DNA of 64,000 nt, from contig NZ_JANLNV010000051.1 in the NCBI RefSeq assembly GCF_025465935.1, positions 1 through 64,000 on the forward strand, written 5' to 3'. Both the position numbers and the translations under genes were made by a program. Source of the DNA: Pseudomonas sp. 7P_10.2_Bac1. GTDB lineage: Bacteria > Pseudomonadota > Gammaproteobacteria > Pseudomonadales > Pseudomonadaceae. This document shows, piece after piece, positions 11,655 to 20,148 of this stretch (its first letter is position 1; every line of letters starts with the position of its first letter). The notes beneath the pieces were generated by a model, which was given only the letters and a program-made list of their open reading frames with translations, did not search any database and was not told where the DNA came from.

Positions 11655-13022
11655 GTGATCAAGTCCCTGAATCATCTACCGCATCCCCATGAAAATGCGC
11701 TGGTGCTGGCCAGTCACTTCACTGATCTGGCTCCCCCGCTCAGCGCACGCCAGGCCGAGCTGGAAAGTTCGCGTTGCCTGTATTGCTACGACGCTCCGTG
11801 TGTGAATGCGTGCCCCAGTGACATCGACATTCCGTCGTTCATCCGCAATATCCAGCAGGAAAACGTTCAAGGTGCAGCACAGAAAATTCTCTCGGCCAAC
11901 ATCCTGGGCGGCAGTTGCGCCCGTGTGTGCCCCACTGAAGTGCTGTGCCAGCAAGCTTGTGTACGCAACAACGCGCAGGAATGTGCGCCGGTATTGATTG
12001 GTTTGTTGCAGCGTTATGCCATCGACCATGCGCAGTTCAACGAGTACCCGTTCACGCGCGCCGCGGCGACCGGCAAGCGTATCGCCGTGGTCGGCGCGGG
12101 GCCGGCCGGGCTGGCCTGCGCCCATCGCCTGGCCATGCACGGGCATGACGTGGTGATTTTTGAAGCGCGGGAAAAATCCGGCGGGCTCAATGAGTACGGC
12201 ATCGCCAAATACAAACTGGTGGACGATTTTGCTCAGCGTGAAGTGGATTTTGTGCTGCAAATCGGCGGCATTGAAGTGCGCCACGGTGAGCGTTTGGGCG
12301 ACAACCTGAGCCTGAGCGAGTTGCACCAGCAATTTGACTCGGTGTTTCTGGCCATCGGCCTGGCCGCCAGTCGACAACTGGGATTGGCCCACGAGGATGC
12401 ACCCGGCTTATTGGCCGCCACTGATTACATCCGCGAACTGCGCCAAAGTGACGACCTCACGCAACTGCCCCTGGCCGAGCGCTGCATTGTGCTGGGCGCG
12501 GGCAACACAGCAATCGACATGGCCGTGCAAATGGCCCGTTTGGGCGGTCGCGAGGTGAATCTGGTGTATCGCCGTGGCTTGGAAGAAATGGGCGCAACCG
12601 GGCATGAGCAAGACATCGCGAAGGCCAATCAGGTGCGTCTGCTGACCTGGGCACAACCCGATGAGGTACTGCTGGGTGATCAGGGGAAGGTGCGCGGTAT
12701 GCGTTTTGCCCGTACTCGATTTGAGAACGGGCGCTTGGTGAAAACCGGTGAAACATTTGAATTGGCCGCCGATGCGGTATTTAAAGCCATCGGCCAGACC
12801 ATGGATGAGTCCGCGTTGAGTGACCCGTTGGCCCACTCCCTGCAACGCGTGGGTGACCGTATTGCGGTTGATGAACAACTGCGCACCAACATCCCCGGTG
12901 TATACGCCGGCGGCGATTGCAGCTCCCTGGGCCAGGACCTCACCGTACAAGCGGTGCAACACGGCAAGCTGGCAGCAGAAGCTATTCATGCCCAACTCAT
13001 GCTCAACCAGGAGGCTGCGTAA
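11655..13022 (+). CDS. preT: NAD-dependent dihydropyrimidine dehydrogenase subunit PreT
   Basis: Flavoprotein electron-transfer subunit, 455 residues, of the bacterial dihydropyrimidine dehydrogenase that reduces uracil and thymine. The start is GTG at 11655 with GAGG nine bases upstream. The N-terminal domain has Fe-S cysteines (CLYCYDAPCVNACP; then GSCARVCPTEVLCQQAC). A FAD-binding glycine motif VVGAGPAGLACAHRL lies near residue 145 and an NAD(P) site CIVLGAGNTAIDMAVQ near residue 276; the C-terminus has YAGGDCSSLGQDLTVQAVQHG. This is the GltD-like fold of the N-terminal half of eukaryotic DPD. preA begins directly after the stop codon. Confidence 0.93.
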   Translation: MIKSLNHLPHPHENALVLASHFTDLAPPLSARQAELESSRCLYCYDAPCVNACPSDIDIPSFIRNIQQENVQGAAQKILSANILGGSCARVCPTEVLCQQACVRNNAQECAPVLIGLLQRYAIDHAQFNEYPFTRAAATGKRIAVVGAGPAGLACAHRLAMHGHDVVIFEAREKSGGLNEYGIAKYKLVDDFAQREVDFVLQIGGIEVRHGERLGDNLSLSELHQQFDSVFLAIGLAASRQLGLAHEDAPGLLAATDYIRELRQSDDLTQLPLAERCIVLGAGNTAIDMAVQMARLGGREVNLVYRRGLEEMGATGHEQDIAKANQVRLLTWAQPDEVLLGDQGKVRGMRFARTRFENGRLVKTGETFELAADAVFKAIGQTMDESALSDPLAHSLQRVGDRIAVDEQLRTNIPGVYAGGDCSSLGQDLTVQAVQHGKLAAEAIHAQLMLNQEAA

Positions 13023-14297
13023 ATGGCCGATCTTTCGATTAACTTCGCCGGTATCAAAGCCCCCAACCCATTCTGGCTGGCCTCTGCGCCCCCCACCGAC
13101 AAAGCCTATAACGTGGTCCGCGCGTATGAAGCGGGCTGGGGCGGTGTGGTCTGGAAAACCCTGGGCGAAGACCCGGCGGCGGTCAACGTGTCCTCGCGGT
13201 ACTCGGCGCACTTCGGGCCTAACCGTGAAGTCATGGGCATCAACAATATCGAGTTGATTACCGACCGCTCGCTGGAGATCAACCTGAGGGAAATCACCCA
13301 GGTCAAAAAGGACTGGCCGGACCGCGCGCTGATTGTGTCGCTGATGGTGCCGTGTGAAGAGCAAGCCTGGAAATACATCTTGCCGCTGGTAGAAGCCACC
13401 GGTGCCGATGGCATCGAGCTGAATTTCGGTTGCCCCCACGGCATGCCGGAGCGCGGCATGGGCGCAGCGGTTGGGCAAGTGCCGGAGTACGTGGAGATGG
13501 TCACGCGCTGGTGCAAGACCTATTGCTCGTTGCCGGTAATCGTCAAACTCACGCCCAACATCACAGACATCCGCCTCAGCGCCCGTGCTGCCCATCGAGG
13601 CGGTGCCGATGCGGTGTCGCTGATCAACACCATCAACTCGATCACCAGTGTTGACCTTGAACGGATGGTGGCGTTGCCCGTGGTCGGCAGCCAGAGCACC
13701 CATGGCGGTTACTGTGGCTCTGCGGTCAAGCCGATCGCGCTGAACATGGTGGCTGAAATTGCCCGCGACCCGCAGACCCAAGGATTGCCTATTTGTGGGA
13801 TTGGCGGCATTGGTAGTTGGCGCGATGCGGCGGAATTTGTCGCGCTGGGCTGTGGGGCCGTGCAAGTGTGCACCGCCGCCATGCTCCACGGTTTTCGGAT
13901 TGTGGATGAGATGAAGGACGGTCTGTCGCGCTGGATGGACAGCCAAGGTTATACAAGCCTGGAGGATTTTTCGGGTCGAGCCGTGGGCAATACCACTGAC
14001 TGGAAATATCTGGATATAAACTACCAAGTCATCGCCAAGATCGACCAAGAGGCATGTATTGGCTGTGGTCGTTGTCACATCGCCTGCGAAGACACCTCGC
14101 ACCAAGCCATTTCCAGCCAGAAACTGGCTGACGGGACGCATCGCTATGAAGTAATTGATGACGAATGCGTGGGCTGCAACCTGTGCCAGATCACCTGCCC
14201 GGTGGATGGGTGTATCGAGATGGTCCCGCAAAGCACGGGCAAGCCATTTCTGGACTGGAACCACGACCCGCGCAATCCGTACCACGTGGCTTCCTGA
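13023..14297 (+). CDS. preA: NAD-dependent dihydropyrimidine dehydrogenase subunit PreA
   Basis: FMN-binding catalytic subunit, 424 residues, partner of PreT. The TIM-barrel dihydroorotate-dehydrogenase-like domain starts with NPFWLASAPPTDKAYNV and carries the active-site cysteine loop NFGCPHGMPERGMG. Two C-terminal [4Fe-4S] clusters are visible: CIGCGRCHIAC near residue 344 and CVGCNLCQITC near residue 381. The start codon follows the preT stop immediately and has AGGAGG upstream. With hydA and the amidase it gives the full route uracil to beta-alanine. Confidence 0.95.
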   Translation: MADLSINFAGIKAPNPFWLASAPPTDKAYNVVRAYEAGWGGVVWKTLGEDPAAVNVSSRYSAHFGPNREVMGINNIELITDRSLEINLREITQVKKDWPDRALIVSLMVPCEEQAWKYILPLVEATGADGIELNFGCPHGMPERGMGAAVGQVPEYVEMVTRWCKTYCSLPVIVKLTPNITDIRLSARAAHRGGADAVSLINTINSITSVDLERMVALPVVGSQSTHGGYCGSAVKPIALNMVAEIARDPQTQGLPICGIGGIGSWRDAAEFVALGCGAVQVCTAAMLHGFRIVDEMKDGLSRWMDSQGYTSLEDFSGRAVGNTTDWKYLDINYQVIAKIDQEACIGCGRCHIACEDTSHQAISSQKLADGTHRYEVIDDECVGCNLCQITCPVDGCIEMVPQSTGKPFLDWNHDPRNPYHVAS

Positions 14298-14303
14298 ACC
14301 TGC

Positions 14304-14362
14304 TGTGGGAGCGGGCTTGCTCACGATCGTTTGATCTTGATCGCAGGCTTGCTCCGCTCCTC
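14304..14362. repeat. REP doublet between preA and the TetR gene
   Basis: Two inverted REP units, GTGGGAGCGGGCTTGCTCACGATC and ATCGCAGGCTTGCTCCGCTCC, around a spacer with TTTGATCTTG. This copy is more diverged than those at 32862 or 52144. A further partial unit (TGTGGGCCTGGGAGCAAGC) follows to about 14387. Confidence 0.7.
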
Positions 14363-14391
14363 GGCGACTGTGGGCCTGGGAGCAAGCACCG

Positions 14392-15012
14392 CTAAGGCTC
14401 CAACCCGATGCCCCGCAGAATGATACTGGTGACGCTGTGGATCGCTCGCTCGAACTGGATGTCGCTCAAGGGCTGGTGCTCATTGATGATGTTCACCTGG
14501 TGATCGAAGTCAGCGTAGTGCTGGGTTGAAGCCCATATCATGAACAGCACGCTGGACGGCTCTACCGGTAATATCCGTTTGTCCGTCACCCACTGGCGGA
14601 TTTTGGCTTCTTTGATCTTCGCCCAATCATAGAGACTCGCATCCAGCGTGAGCCCCAGCGTGGGTGCGCCATGGATGATTTCGTCGGCCCAGACTTTCGA
14701 GCCATGGGGGCGTGTCCGCGAGTGGGTCATCTTGGCGCGAATGTAGCTGCTGAGGACCAGGCGCGGGTCATCGTAGGTTTCAAAACACAGCGCATCTTGC
14801 TTCCAGACTTCCAGCAAGCCCAGCAAAACCGCGTTATACAGCTCGGTTTTGGTACTGAAGTAGTAGTGCAAGTTGGAGCGTGGAAGCCCAACCTCACTGG
14901 CGATATCAGCCATGGCGGCGCCCGCAAAGCCTTTCTCGGCAAAGACCTTTTCGGCCCCGAGAAGAATTTTTTCGACATTGCTGCGACGAATTTCGATCTT
15001 GTGATTGCTCAT
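14392..15012 (-). CDS. TetR family regulator, RutR-like
   Basis: 206-residue repressor. The N-terminal HTH is clear: KILLGAEKVFAEKGFAGAAMADIASEVGLPRSNLHYYFSTKTELY. The C-terminal half (KVWADEIIHGAPTL and onwards) resembles the RutR/YcdC ligand domain, a family whose members respond to pyrimidines. It converges on preA and closes the pyrimidine locus, so it probably controls it; pyrimidine or pathway intermediates as ligand is inferred. A palindrome, CTGTCA-TTTA-TGACAG, lies 163 bp upstream of its start and matches the core of the long palindrome before hydA. Confidence 0.88.
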   Translation of the reverse strand: MSNHKIEIRRSNVEKILLGAEKVFAEKGFAGAAMADIASEVGLPRSNLHYYFSTKTELYNAVLLGLLEVWKQDALCFETYDDPRLVLSSYIRAKMTHSRTRPHGSKVWADEIIHGAPTLGLTLDASLYDWAKIKEAKIRQWVTDKRILPVEPSSVLFMIWASTQHYADFDHQVNIINEHQPLSDIQFERAIHSVTSIILRGIGLEP

Positions 15013-15174
15013 GGCGTGCGGTCCTTGTCCTCACGATTCGTCGATAGTTGCCTGGGTAAAAGTTGCGCCTTCTGCCCGCCTCAATCAAGCGTTAGTGCTG
15101 GATAAAGAGGTCTGTCAAAGCGCGAAACAATGAGGCCGCTCGCGTGAAAGTCAGTCATCGAAAATGTGCTCGGA

Positions 15175-15190
15175 CTGTCATTTATGACAG
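15175..15190. promoter_or_regulatory. CTGTCA-N4-TGACAG palindrome, candidate TetR operator
   Basis: CTGTCATTTATGACAG is a perfect palindrome apart from its central two bases. It sits in the region between the divergent TetR gene and the solo LuxR-type gene. It shares exact half-sites and spacing with the core of 10056-10091, which suggests autoregulation by the TetR protein. Confidence 0.55.
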
Positions 15191-15318
15191 GTTCCAAACA
15201 CCGCAGAACGGTTTATAAATAAGCCCAAGGCCAAGAAAAAACCGACGGAAAACGCCTCTTTTCAGAGAGAGTTTTCCTACATCCCACTTACGTTTTTGAT
15301 CTATGGGAGCGACATGCC

Positions 15319-15603
15319 ATGCATCAGGCCCAATCAGCGACCAACGGACAATCTGCGCCCCCCCTCTCTAACGGTGACGTCAAAGAAAGTCTTATTTGCG
15401 CGATCAAACTTACCCCTAAAGAAAAGGAAGTGCTCGCATGGGGAGCTCAGGGCAAAACCTCCTGGGAAATTGCGCTGATCCTCAAATGCACGGAGTCGGG
15501 GGTCAACTTTCATTTCAGCAATATTCGTCTTAAATTTGGTGTTTCAACCCGAAGCGCAGCCTTGATCAAAGCAACAGCCCTGGGCCTTGTTACACCTTTC
15601 TAA
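15319..15603 (+). CDS. Solo LuxR-type HTH protein
   Basis: 94 residues, of which about the last 65 are a LuxR/GerE DNA-binding domain: LTPKEKEVLAWGAQGKTSWEIAL, then FHFSNIRLKFGVSTRSAALIKA. There is no receiver or autoinducer domain; the first 28 residues are low-complexity. GGGAG at 15305-15309 supports this start; another ATG at 15314 is out of frame. The helices are closest in feel to the RhlR/PhzR-type GerE domain ('LTxxEKEVLxWxAxGKTSWEI'). Probable role: DNA-binding regulator or competitor of full-length LuxR proteins. It stands alone. Confidence 0.75.
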   Translation: MHQAQSATNGQSAPPLSNGDVKESLICAIKLTPKEKEVLAWGAQGKTSWEIALILKCTESGVNFHFSNIRLKFGVSTRSAALIKATALGLVTPF

Positions 15604-15792
15604 ACGCTGAACAACTTGCATGTTCTGAGTGCTGGCAGCAGGTGCTTGATACGCGTGCCATCTAGCATCGTATGGATGTAGCCCTGCTTTCGCTGCAACC
15701 GGCAGCGTCGGGCCCGCGCAAAAAAAAAGATGAGAACATTCGCGTAGTGCCCGTTGAGCACTACGCTTGAATCCGTGGCTATCGTTAATCGA

Positions 15793-16149
15793 TCAAGGCG
15801 AAGGTGGCAGCTCTATCACGTCGGTTTCAATGCCTTCGAGCTTGGGTTTGCGCTTGATCTGCTCCTGCACGTCCTTGGCTTGAGCCTCGGTCGCGTAAGG
15901 CCCGATCAAGAAATGTTGCACACCGTCTTTTTCCAGAATGTAGGGTACGAAACCATTATCCAGAAGCCTGCCAGTGGTGTCCGTGATGGTCGCTCTCTGA
16001 CCCTCGGTGAGCTCCAGCGCCCAGTGAGCAACGGGGACTTGGACCACCGTAGATTGAGAAGCCGCTTTAGCCCGCTCGATTTTATCGTTAGACTCCTGAC
16101 CGCAAGCCGTCAAGGCCAATATAGCTGTCATCATGATGACTTTACGCAC
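15793..16149 (-). CDS. SPOR-like lipoprotein
   Basis: 118 residues starting at a GTG with AGGGG upstream. A short lipoprotein signal ends in the lipobox LTAC (ILALTACGQES). The rest (about residues 40-115) reads like a SPOR-type peptidoglycan-binding repeat: WALELTEGQRATITDTTGRL, FVPYILEKDGVQHFLIGPYATEAQAKDVQEQI. The pattern 'GPYATEAQAK' is typical of that domain, although the N-terminal half is divergent. It sits alone, 252 bp from rsmE and divergent from it. The envelope role is inferred. Confidence 0.72.
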   Translation of the reverse strand: MRKVIMMTAILALTACGQESNDKIERAKAASQSTVVQVPVAHWALELTEGQRATITDTTGRLLDNGFVPYILEKDGVQHFLIGPYATEAQAKDVQEQIKRKPKLEGIETDVIELPPSP

Positions 16150-16401
16150 TGCGTTTCCCCTATCTGTATGGATGGGTCGATTTTATCACTGGGGCAGCGG
16201 CCTTTGCTCTCCTTGAACAAATCAAATCCGCCCCTATCTAAGACTCATAGGCATGAGTTTCCCTCGTCCGGGGAATTTTACCTCTGGCTATGACGTCTGT
16301 AATGAGCGGCGCATTTCTATGCACTTAGCAGTATTCTGTAGCCATGACCGAAGCCGCACCGTCTCAGAGACGTGCCTTACAAAGCCATCAAGGAGAAAAA
16401 A

Positions 16402-16596
16402 ATGCTGATACTCACCCGCAAAGTCGGTGAAAGCATAAACATCGGTGACGATATTACGATCACTATTTTAGGAGTCAGCGGCCAACAGGTCAGAATCGGG
16501 ATCAACGCGCCTAAAAACGTCGCGGTGCACCGTGAAGAAATTTATCAACGCATCCAGGCCGGCCTGAATGCATCAGACAAAGGCAACCAGTCTTAA
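16402..16596 (+). CDS. rsmE: CsrA-family translational regulator RsmE
   Basis: 64-residue CsrA/RsmA-family RNA-binding protein that binds GGA motifs in mRNA leaders and represses translation downstream of the Gac system. The sequence [20 protein letters not shown] and the downstream [30 protein letters not shown] agree with the RsmE paralogue of P. fluorescens as recalled, rather than RsmA. The start at 16402 has AAGGAG and is preferred to an in-frame ATG 30 bp upstream. The Shine-Dalgarno itself is a GGA-type site, so autoregulation is plausible. No GacA-type upstream box was recognised. Confidence 0.93.
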   Translation: MLILTRKVGESINIGDDITITILGVSGQQVRIGINAPKNVAVHREEIYQRIQAGLNASDKGNQS

Positions 16597-16630
16597 AACT
16601 CCGAGGTATCAGCCCTTGGAGTGAAGTGTC

Positions 16631-16650
16631 AGGGCTGCCCTGCCAGCCCT
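16631..16650. terminator. Stem-loop downstream of rsmE
   Basis: AGGGCTG and CAGCCCT form a 7-bp stem with a 6-base loop 35 bp after rsmE. No T-run follows directly. A second stem-loop, CAGCCC-TCGT-GGGCTG at 16836-16851, lies just before the next gene's ribosome binding site. Termination is likely but not certain. Confidence 0.35.
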
Positions 16651-16878
16651 CCACGATTGAAATGCACCGATTTTTTCTGCCGTCATGTCCATGATTGCTG
16701 ACTGTTATGCGCTGCTGACTTGACCATATTAAGGTTTGCGACCACGCTCAATCCTCGCAGAAGACTCATACCCTCTGAATCACTGCGGGCCAAGGCGCCG
16801 ATCTTCATGGCGACTTGAGAGACTCCTCCTAATATCAGCCCTCGTGGGCTGGACCTGTATTGTCAAGGAATGAAAGAC

Positions 16879-17415
16879 ATGTCCGATCTAATCGTAGTGG
16901 GATTTTCAGACAAAGAAACGGCCGATCGCGCGCTCACCGAACTGGTTTCTTTAAGCAAAGAGTATTTGGTTGAGCTGGAGGATTCGGTCATTGTCGTGCG
17001 CAACGCCGAAGGCAAACTCCATATCAAGCAAAGCGTCAACCTGACGGCCATTGGCGCCACCTCGGGCCTGGTGACTGGCGGGCTGTGGGGTGCTCTGGTT
17101 GGTTTGCTGTTCCTCAACCCACTGGCAGGTTTTGCCATTGGTGGTGCTCTGGGCGCCGGCGCCGGTGCACTGTCGGGCTCGTTGAGCGATTACGGGATCG
17201 ACGACAAATTCATCAAAAACCTGGGTGACACCATTCCGGACAACTCTTCTGCCCTGTTTGTGCTACTGCGCAAATACCAACCGGAGAGAGTCCTGGAAGA
17301 GCTGCAAAAGGCAGGCTTCGAGGGCAAGGTTCTTCGTACTTCCCTGTCCCCTGAGCAAGAGAAAAAGCTTCAGGAAGCGCTGTCCCATCACGTGCAGGCT
17401 AACCCTGGCGCTTGA
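16879..17415 (+). CDS. DUF1269 family membrane protein
   Basis: 178 residues from the second of two close in-frame ATGs. The second is preferred because AAGGA (16865-16869) is ten bases upstream of it but abuts the first. The N-terminal part (MSDLIVVGFSDKETADRALTEL) is a small alpha/beta domain. It is followed at about residues 60-105 by a glycine/alanine-rich double membrane hairpin (GLVTGGLWGALVGLLFLNPL; FAIGGALGAGAGALSG), the hallmark of DUF1269. The C-terminal part is soluble (LLRKYQPERVLEELQKAGFEG). The function of the family is not established; it is often stress-linked. It is monocistronic, with a hairpin at 17445. Confidence 0.85.
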   Translation: MSDLIVVGFSDKETADRALTELVSLSKEYLVELEDSVIVVRNAEGKLHIKQSVNLTAIGATSGLVTGGLWGALVGLLFLNPLAGFAIGGALGAGAGALSGSLSDYGIDDKFIKNLGDTIPDNSSALFVLLRKYQPERVLEELQKAGFEGKVLRTSLSPEQEKKLQEALSHHVQANPGA

Positions 17416-17799
17416 GCGTTGAACACGCCAGCAACGTGCTGAATTTTCGACTGCCCGCATCGGGCAGTCGAAACCCCGCAAGCACGCAACAATGCTTGCC
17501 ATTACCCGCCATAAATCATGCCTTGGGCGAATGATCGAGTGTGTGTTCAAGACAACCCTCATCGCTCTCCATCGCTCAGCAAAATGGGTCAGCCCCTGTC
17601 CTTATGCGTTTGCGGTGTTACTGTAACCAACGCTACCCAGTGGACTCTGCGTCACGCCTGCGCAGAGACGACTATGCTTAAATCCAATGAATCCAAAGAC
17701 GTAAGAGTTGGGACCTCTCGCTCGGCCAATGCGACGTGCTGATATGAACTCATAAAGCTGCGCCACGCCTTTTTTGATCCCGCTCACAGGAAGCCCACA
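17416..17799. other. Gene-free stretch with one hairpin
   Basis: 384 bp between the DUF1269 gene and ppnN. Apart from the hairpin at 17445-17473, nothing with codon structure, a ribosome binding site or conservation-like pattern was seen. A 22-codon frame beginning at 17673 has no convincing start signal and is not called. AGGAAG for ppnN lies at the right edge. Confidence 0.5.
17445..17473. terminator. 13-bp hairpin after the DUF1269 gene
   Basis: TTTCGACTGCCCG, loop CAT, then CGGGCAGTCGAAA: a perfect stem 29 bp after the stop codon. The A/T ends of the stem give a short U-tract on the plus strand only within the left arm, so it may act better as a minus-strand terminator or a bidirectional one. 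Confidence 0.55.
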
Positions 17800-19173
17800 A
17801 TGGTTCAAAGACAAGTCATCAATGCTTCGGTCAGCCCAAAAGGCAGCCTGGAGACGCTCTCGCAACGTGAAGTACAACAACTGAGCGAAGTTGGCTCAGG
17901 TAGCAGTTACACCCTGTTCCGCCAATGTGTACTGGCGATCCTCAATACCGGTGCTCACGTCGATAACGCCAAAACCATTCTTGAAGCCTACAAGGATTTC
18001 GAAGTCCGGATTCACCAGCAAGACCGTGGTGTGCGCCTGGAGTTGATCAATGCCCCGGCCGATGCCTTTGTCGACGGCGAAATGATCGCCAGCACCCGTG
18101 AGATGCTGTTCAGCGCCCTGCGCGATATCGTCTATACCCAAAGCGGCCTTGAAAGCCCGCGTGTTGATTTGAGCAGTTCTGCCGGCATCACCGACTACGT
18201 GTTTCATTTTCTGCGCAATGCCCGCACCCTGCGCCCGGGAGTCGACCCTAAAATCGTGGTGTGCTGGGGCGGCCACTCGATTAACACCGAAGAATACAAA
18301 TACACCAAAAAGGTCGGCCATGAATTGGGCCTGCGCAGCCTGGACATCTGCACCGGCTGCGGCCCTGGCGTGATGAAAGGCCCAATGAAGGGCGCGACCA
18401 TTTCCCATGCCAAGCAACGCTTGGTGGGCGGGCGCTACCTGGGGCTCACGGAGCCGGGCATTATTGCCGCCGAAGCGCCCAACCCGATCGTCAACGAGCT
18501 GGTGATCCTGCCCGACATCGAGAAACGCCTTGAGGCGTTTGTACGTGTTGGCCACGGCATCATCATCTTCCCGGGCGGCGCCGGCACGGCCGAAGAGTTC
18601 CTGTATCTGCTCGGGATCCTGATGCACCCGGACAACAAGGATGTGCCCTTCCCGGTCATTCTCACCGGCCCCAAAGAGGCCGAACCTTACCTGCAACAAC
18701 TGCACGAGTTTGTCGGCGCCACCTTGGGCGAAGCGGCGCAGAACCACTACCAGATCATCATCGACAACCCGCCAGAAGTGGCCCGCCAGATGACTGCGGG
18801 GCTCAAAGAGGTGAAGCAGTTCCGCCGCGAGCGCAATGACGCATTCCACTTCAACTGGTTGCTGAAGATCGATGAAGGGTTCCAGCGTCCGTTCGATCCG
18901 ACCCATGCCAACATGGCCAACCTGCAGTTGCGCAGCGACCTCCCGCCTCATGAGCTGGCCATCAATTTGCGTCAGGCGTTCTCCGGGATCGTTGCGGGCA
19001 ACGTGAAAGAAAAGGGTATTCACCTGATCGAACAACACGGCCCGTATGAAATTCACGGTGACACCGCGATCATGAAACCGCTGGATAAACTGCTGCATGC
19101 GTTCGTCGAACAACACCGCATGAAACTGCCTGGCGGTGCCGCCTACGTCCCCTGCTATCGCGTTGTCAGTTAA
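17800..19173 (+). CDS. ppnN: Nucleotide 5'-monophosphate nucleosidase PpnN
   Basis: 457-residue LOG-superfamily enzyme that cleaves the N-glycosidic bond of purine and pyrimidine monophosphates, giving the base and ribose 5-phosphate; the E. coli homologue (YgdH) is activated by (p)ppGpp. The central Rossmann-like domain has KIVVCWGGHSINTEEYKYTK, CTGCGPGVMKGPMKGA and the signature FPGGAGTAEEFLYLLGILM (LOG motif PGGxGTxxE). The N-terminal extension (NASVSPKGSLETLSQREVQQL) and the C-terminal DUF3412-type part match the long bacterial PpnN form. AGGAAG precedes the start. It is transcribed alone, ending at a hairpin. Confidence 0.92.
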   Translation: MVQRQVINASVSPKGSLETLSQREVQQLSEVGSGSSYTLFRQCVLAILNTGAHVDNAKTILEAYKDFEVRIHQQDRGVRLELINAPADAFVDGEMIASTREMLFSALRDIVYTQSGLESPRVDLSSSAGITDYVFHFLRNARTLRPGVDPKIVVCWGGHSINTEEYKYTKKVGHELGLRSLDICTGCGPGVMKGPMKGATISHAKQRLVGGRYLGLTEPGIIAAEAPNPIVNELVILPDIEKRLEAFVRVGHGIIIFPGGAGTAEEFLYLLGILMHPDNKDVPFPVILTGPKEAEPYLQQLHEFVGATLGEAAQNHYQIIIDNPPEVARQMTAGLKEVKQFRRERNDAFHFNWLLKIDEGFQRPFDPTHANMANLQLRSDLPPHELAINLRQAFSGIVAGNVKEKGIHLIEQHGPYEIHGDTAIMKPLDKLLHAFVEQHRMKLPGGAAYVPCYRVVS

Positions 19174-19190
19174 CGCTCTGCCTTAGGCTT

Positions 19191-19226
19191 GTTCGCGTTT
19201 CATTGCAGCCGCGACGAAACGCGAAC
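19191..19226. terminator. Bidirectional-type hairpin between ppnN and the thioredoxin-like gene
   Basis: GTTCGCGTTTC (19191-19201) pairs perfectly with GAAACGCGAAC (19216-19226). It lies between convergent genes, 17 bp after the ppnN stop. Confidence 0.55.
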
Positions 19227-19332
19227 GTACGCTGGAGGGTGTATGGCGATCGCCACGAAACCCCACTGGCGTTGGCCAGCGGCCGGACGAAAAGTTTTCA
19301 CGTGAAGGCTCGCCTGCCACTCACGCCCCTCA

Positions 19333-19881
19333 TCACTGTTCATGGCTCTCGGCAAGCAAACGCTGAATGAACTGCTCCTGCTGCTGATACATGCCTTCAC
19401 CAAAATGGCTCGCCCGGACCTGCCCCTTTGCGTCAACAAAATAGTGAGCAGGCCAATACTGATTATCAAACGCTCGCCAGATCACATTGTCATTGTCGAT
19501 CGCCACCGGATATTCGATCCCCAACTGTTTAACCTGTTGGCGTACGTTGTCGATAACTCGCTCATAGTCATACTCAGGTGTGTGCACACCAATGACTACC
19601 AACCCTTCTTTCGCGTACTTATTTGCCCACGCGTTGACATACGGCAGACTGCGCTGGCAGTTAATGCAGTCATAAGTCCAGAAATCCACCAACACCACTT
19701 TGCCGCGCAGCGACTCGCGCGTCAGCTCTGGCGAATTGAGCCATTGAACTGCACCGGACAATGACGGCATTGGGGTATCGCCGTGCTGGGCCGCGAACGA
19801 GCCACCACTCGCGGCCATGAAAGCCCCCGTCAGCAACAGCCAGCGCACAACCCTGCCTGCTCCGGTCAAACCGCGAGCCAT
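19333..19881 (-). CDS. Secreted thioredoxin-like (redoxin/DipZ-type) protein
   Basis: 182 residues with a signal peptide (WLLLTGAFMAASGGSFAAQ) and a thioredoxin fold. The active-site motif is CINC within VDFWTYDCINCQRSLPYVN, as in the periplasmic domain of DipZ-like proteins rather than CGPC or CPPC. YPVAIDNDNVIWRAFDNQYWPAHYFVDAKG supplies the cis-Pro region (WPA). Probable role: periplasmic thiol reductant or peroxide-linked redox protein. It starts 3 bp after the DUF2790 gene and is surely co-transcribed with it. The pair is divergent from a two-component system, which suggests that system controls it. Confidence 0.82.
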   Translation of the reverse strand: MARGLTGAGRVVRWLLLTGAFMAASGGSFAAQHGDTPMPSLSGAVQWLNSPELTRESLRGKVVLVDFWTYDCINCQRSLPYVNAWANKYAKEGLVVIGVHTPEYDYERVIDNVRQQVKQLGIEYPVAIDNDNVIWRAFDNQYWPAHYFVDAKGQVRASHFGEGMYQQQEQFIQRLLAESHEQ

Positions 19882-19884
19882 CGA

Positions 19885-20148
19885 CTAGCCCCCCTCGTTG
19901 CAAGTTTGCGACACTTTCAAATAGTTGAGGTGCTGGGTTTGGCCCTTGGAGTCCAGGTAAGTCATGTGTGATTTGACCACTTGGCAGTCGGTGCCAGGGT
20001 CTTCATTGATGGCCAATACCTTTTTGATGTCCAGGTGCGTGCCATAGGTATAGTTTTGCGCGACAGGCGCTTCCTCGGCCTGAGCAGCCAGGGTAAACAG
20101 GCTCAATGCGGCAAACACGCCAGCAGCACAGGTAGCTTTAATGTTCAT
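19885..20148 (-). CDS. DUF2790 periplasmic protein
   Basis: 87 residues with a cleavable signal (ACAAGVFAALSLFTLAAQAEE). The mature part, YTYGTHLDIKKVLAI, then GTDCQVVKSHMTYLDSKGQTQHLNYLKVSQTC, matches the small Pseudomonas-restricted DUF2790 family as recalled. ATG at 20148 is chosen over a GTG six bases upstream because GAGGA stands seven bases before the ATG. Two mature cysteines may be oxidised or serve as substrate for the co-transcribed thioredoxin-like protein. The function of the family is unknown; members often sit near response-regulator genes. Confidence 0.82.
   Translation of the reverse strand: MNIKATCAAGVFAALSLFTLAAQAEEAPVAQNYTYGTHLDIKKVLAINEDPGTDCQVVKSHMTYLDSKGQTQHLNYLKVSQTCNEGG

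Noticed and set aside
17518..17742. 74-codon plus-strand frame before ppnN
   Set aside because: No ribosome binding site, no protein-like pattern, and the region reads as non-coding.
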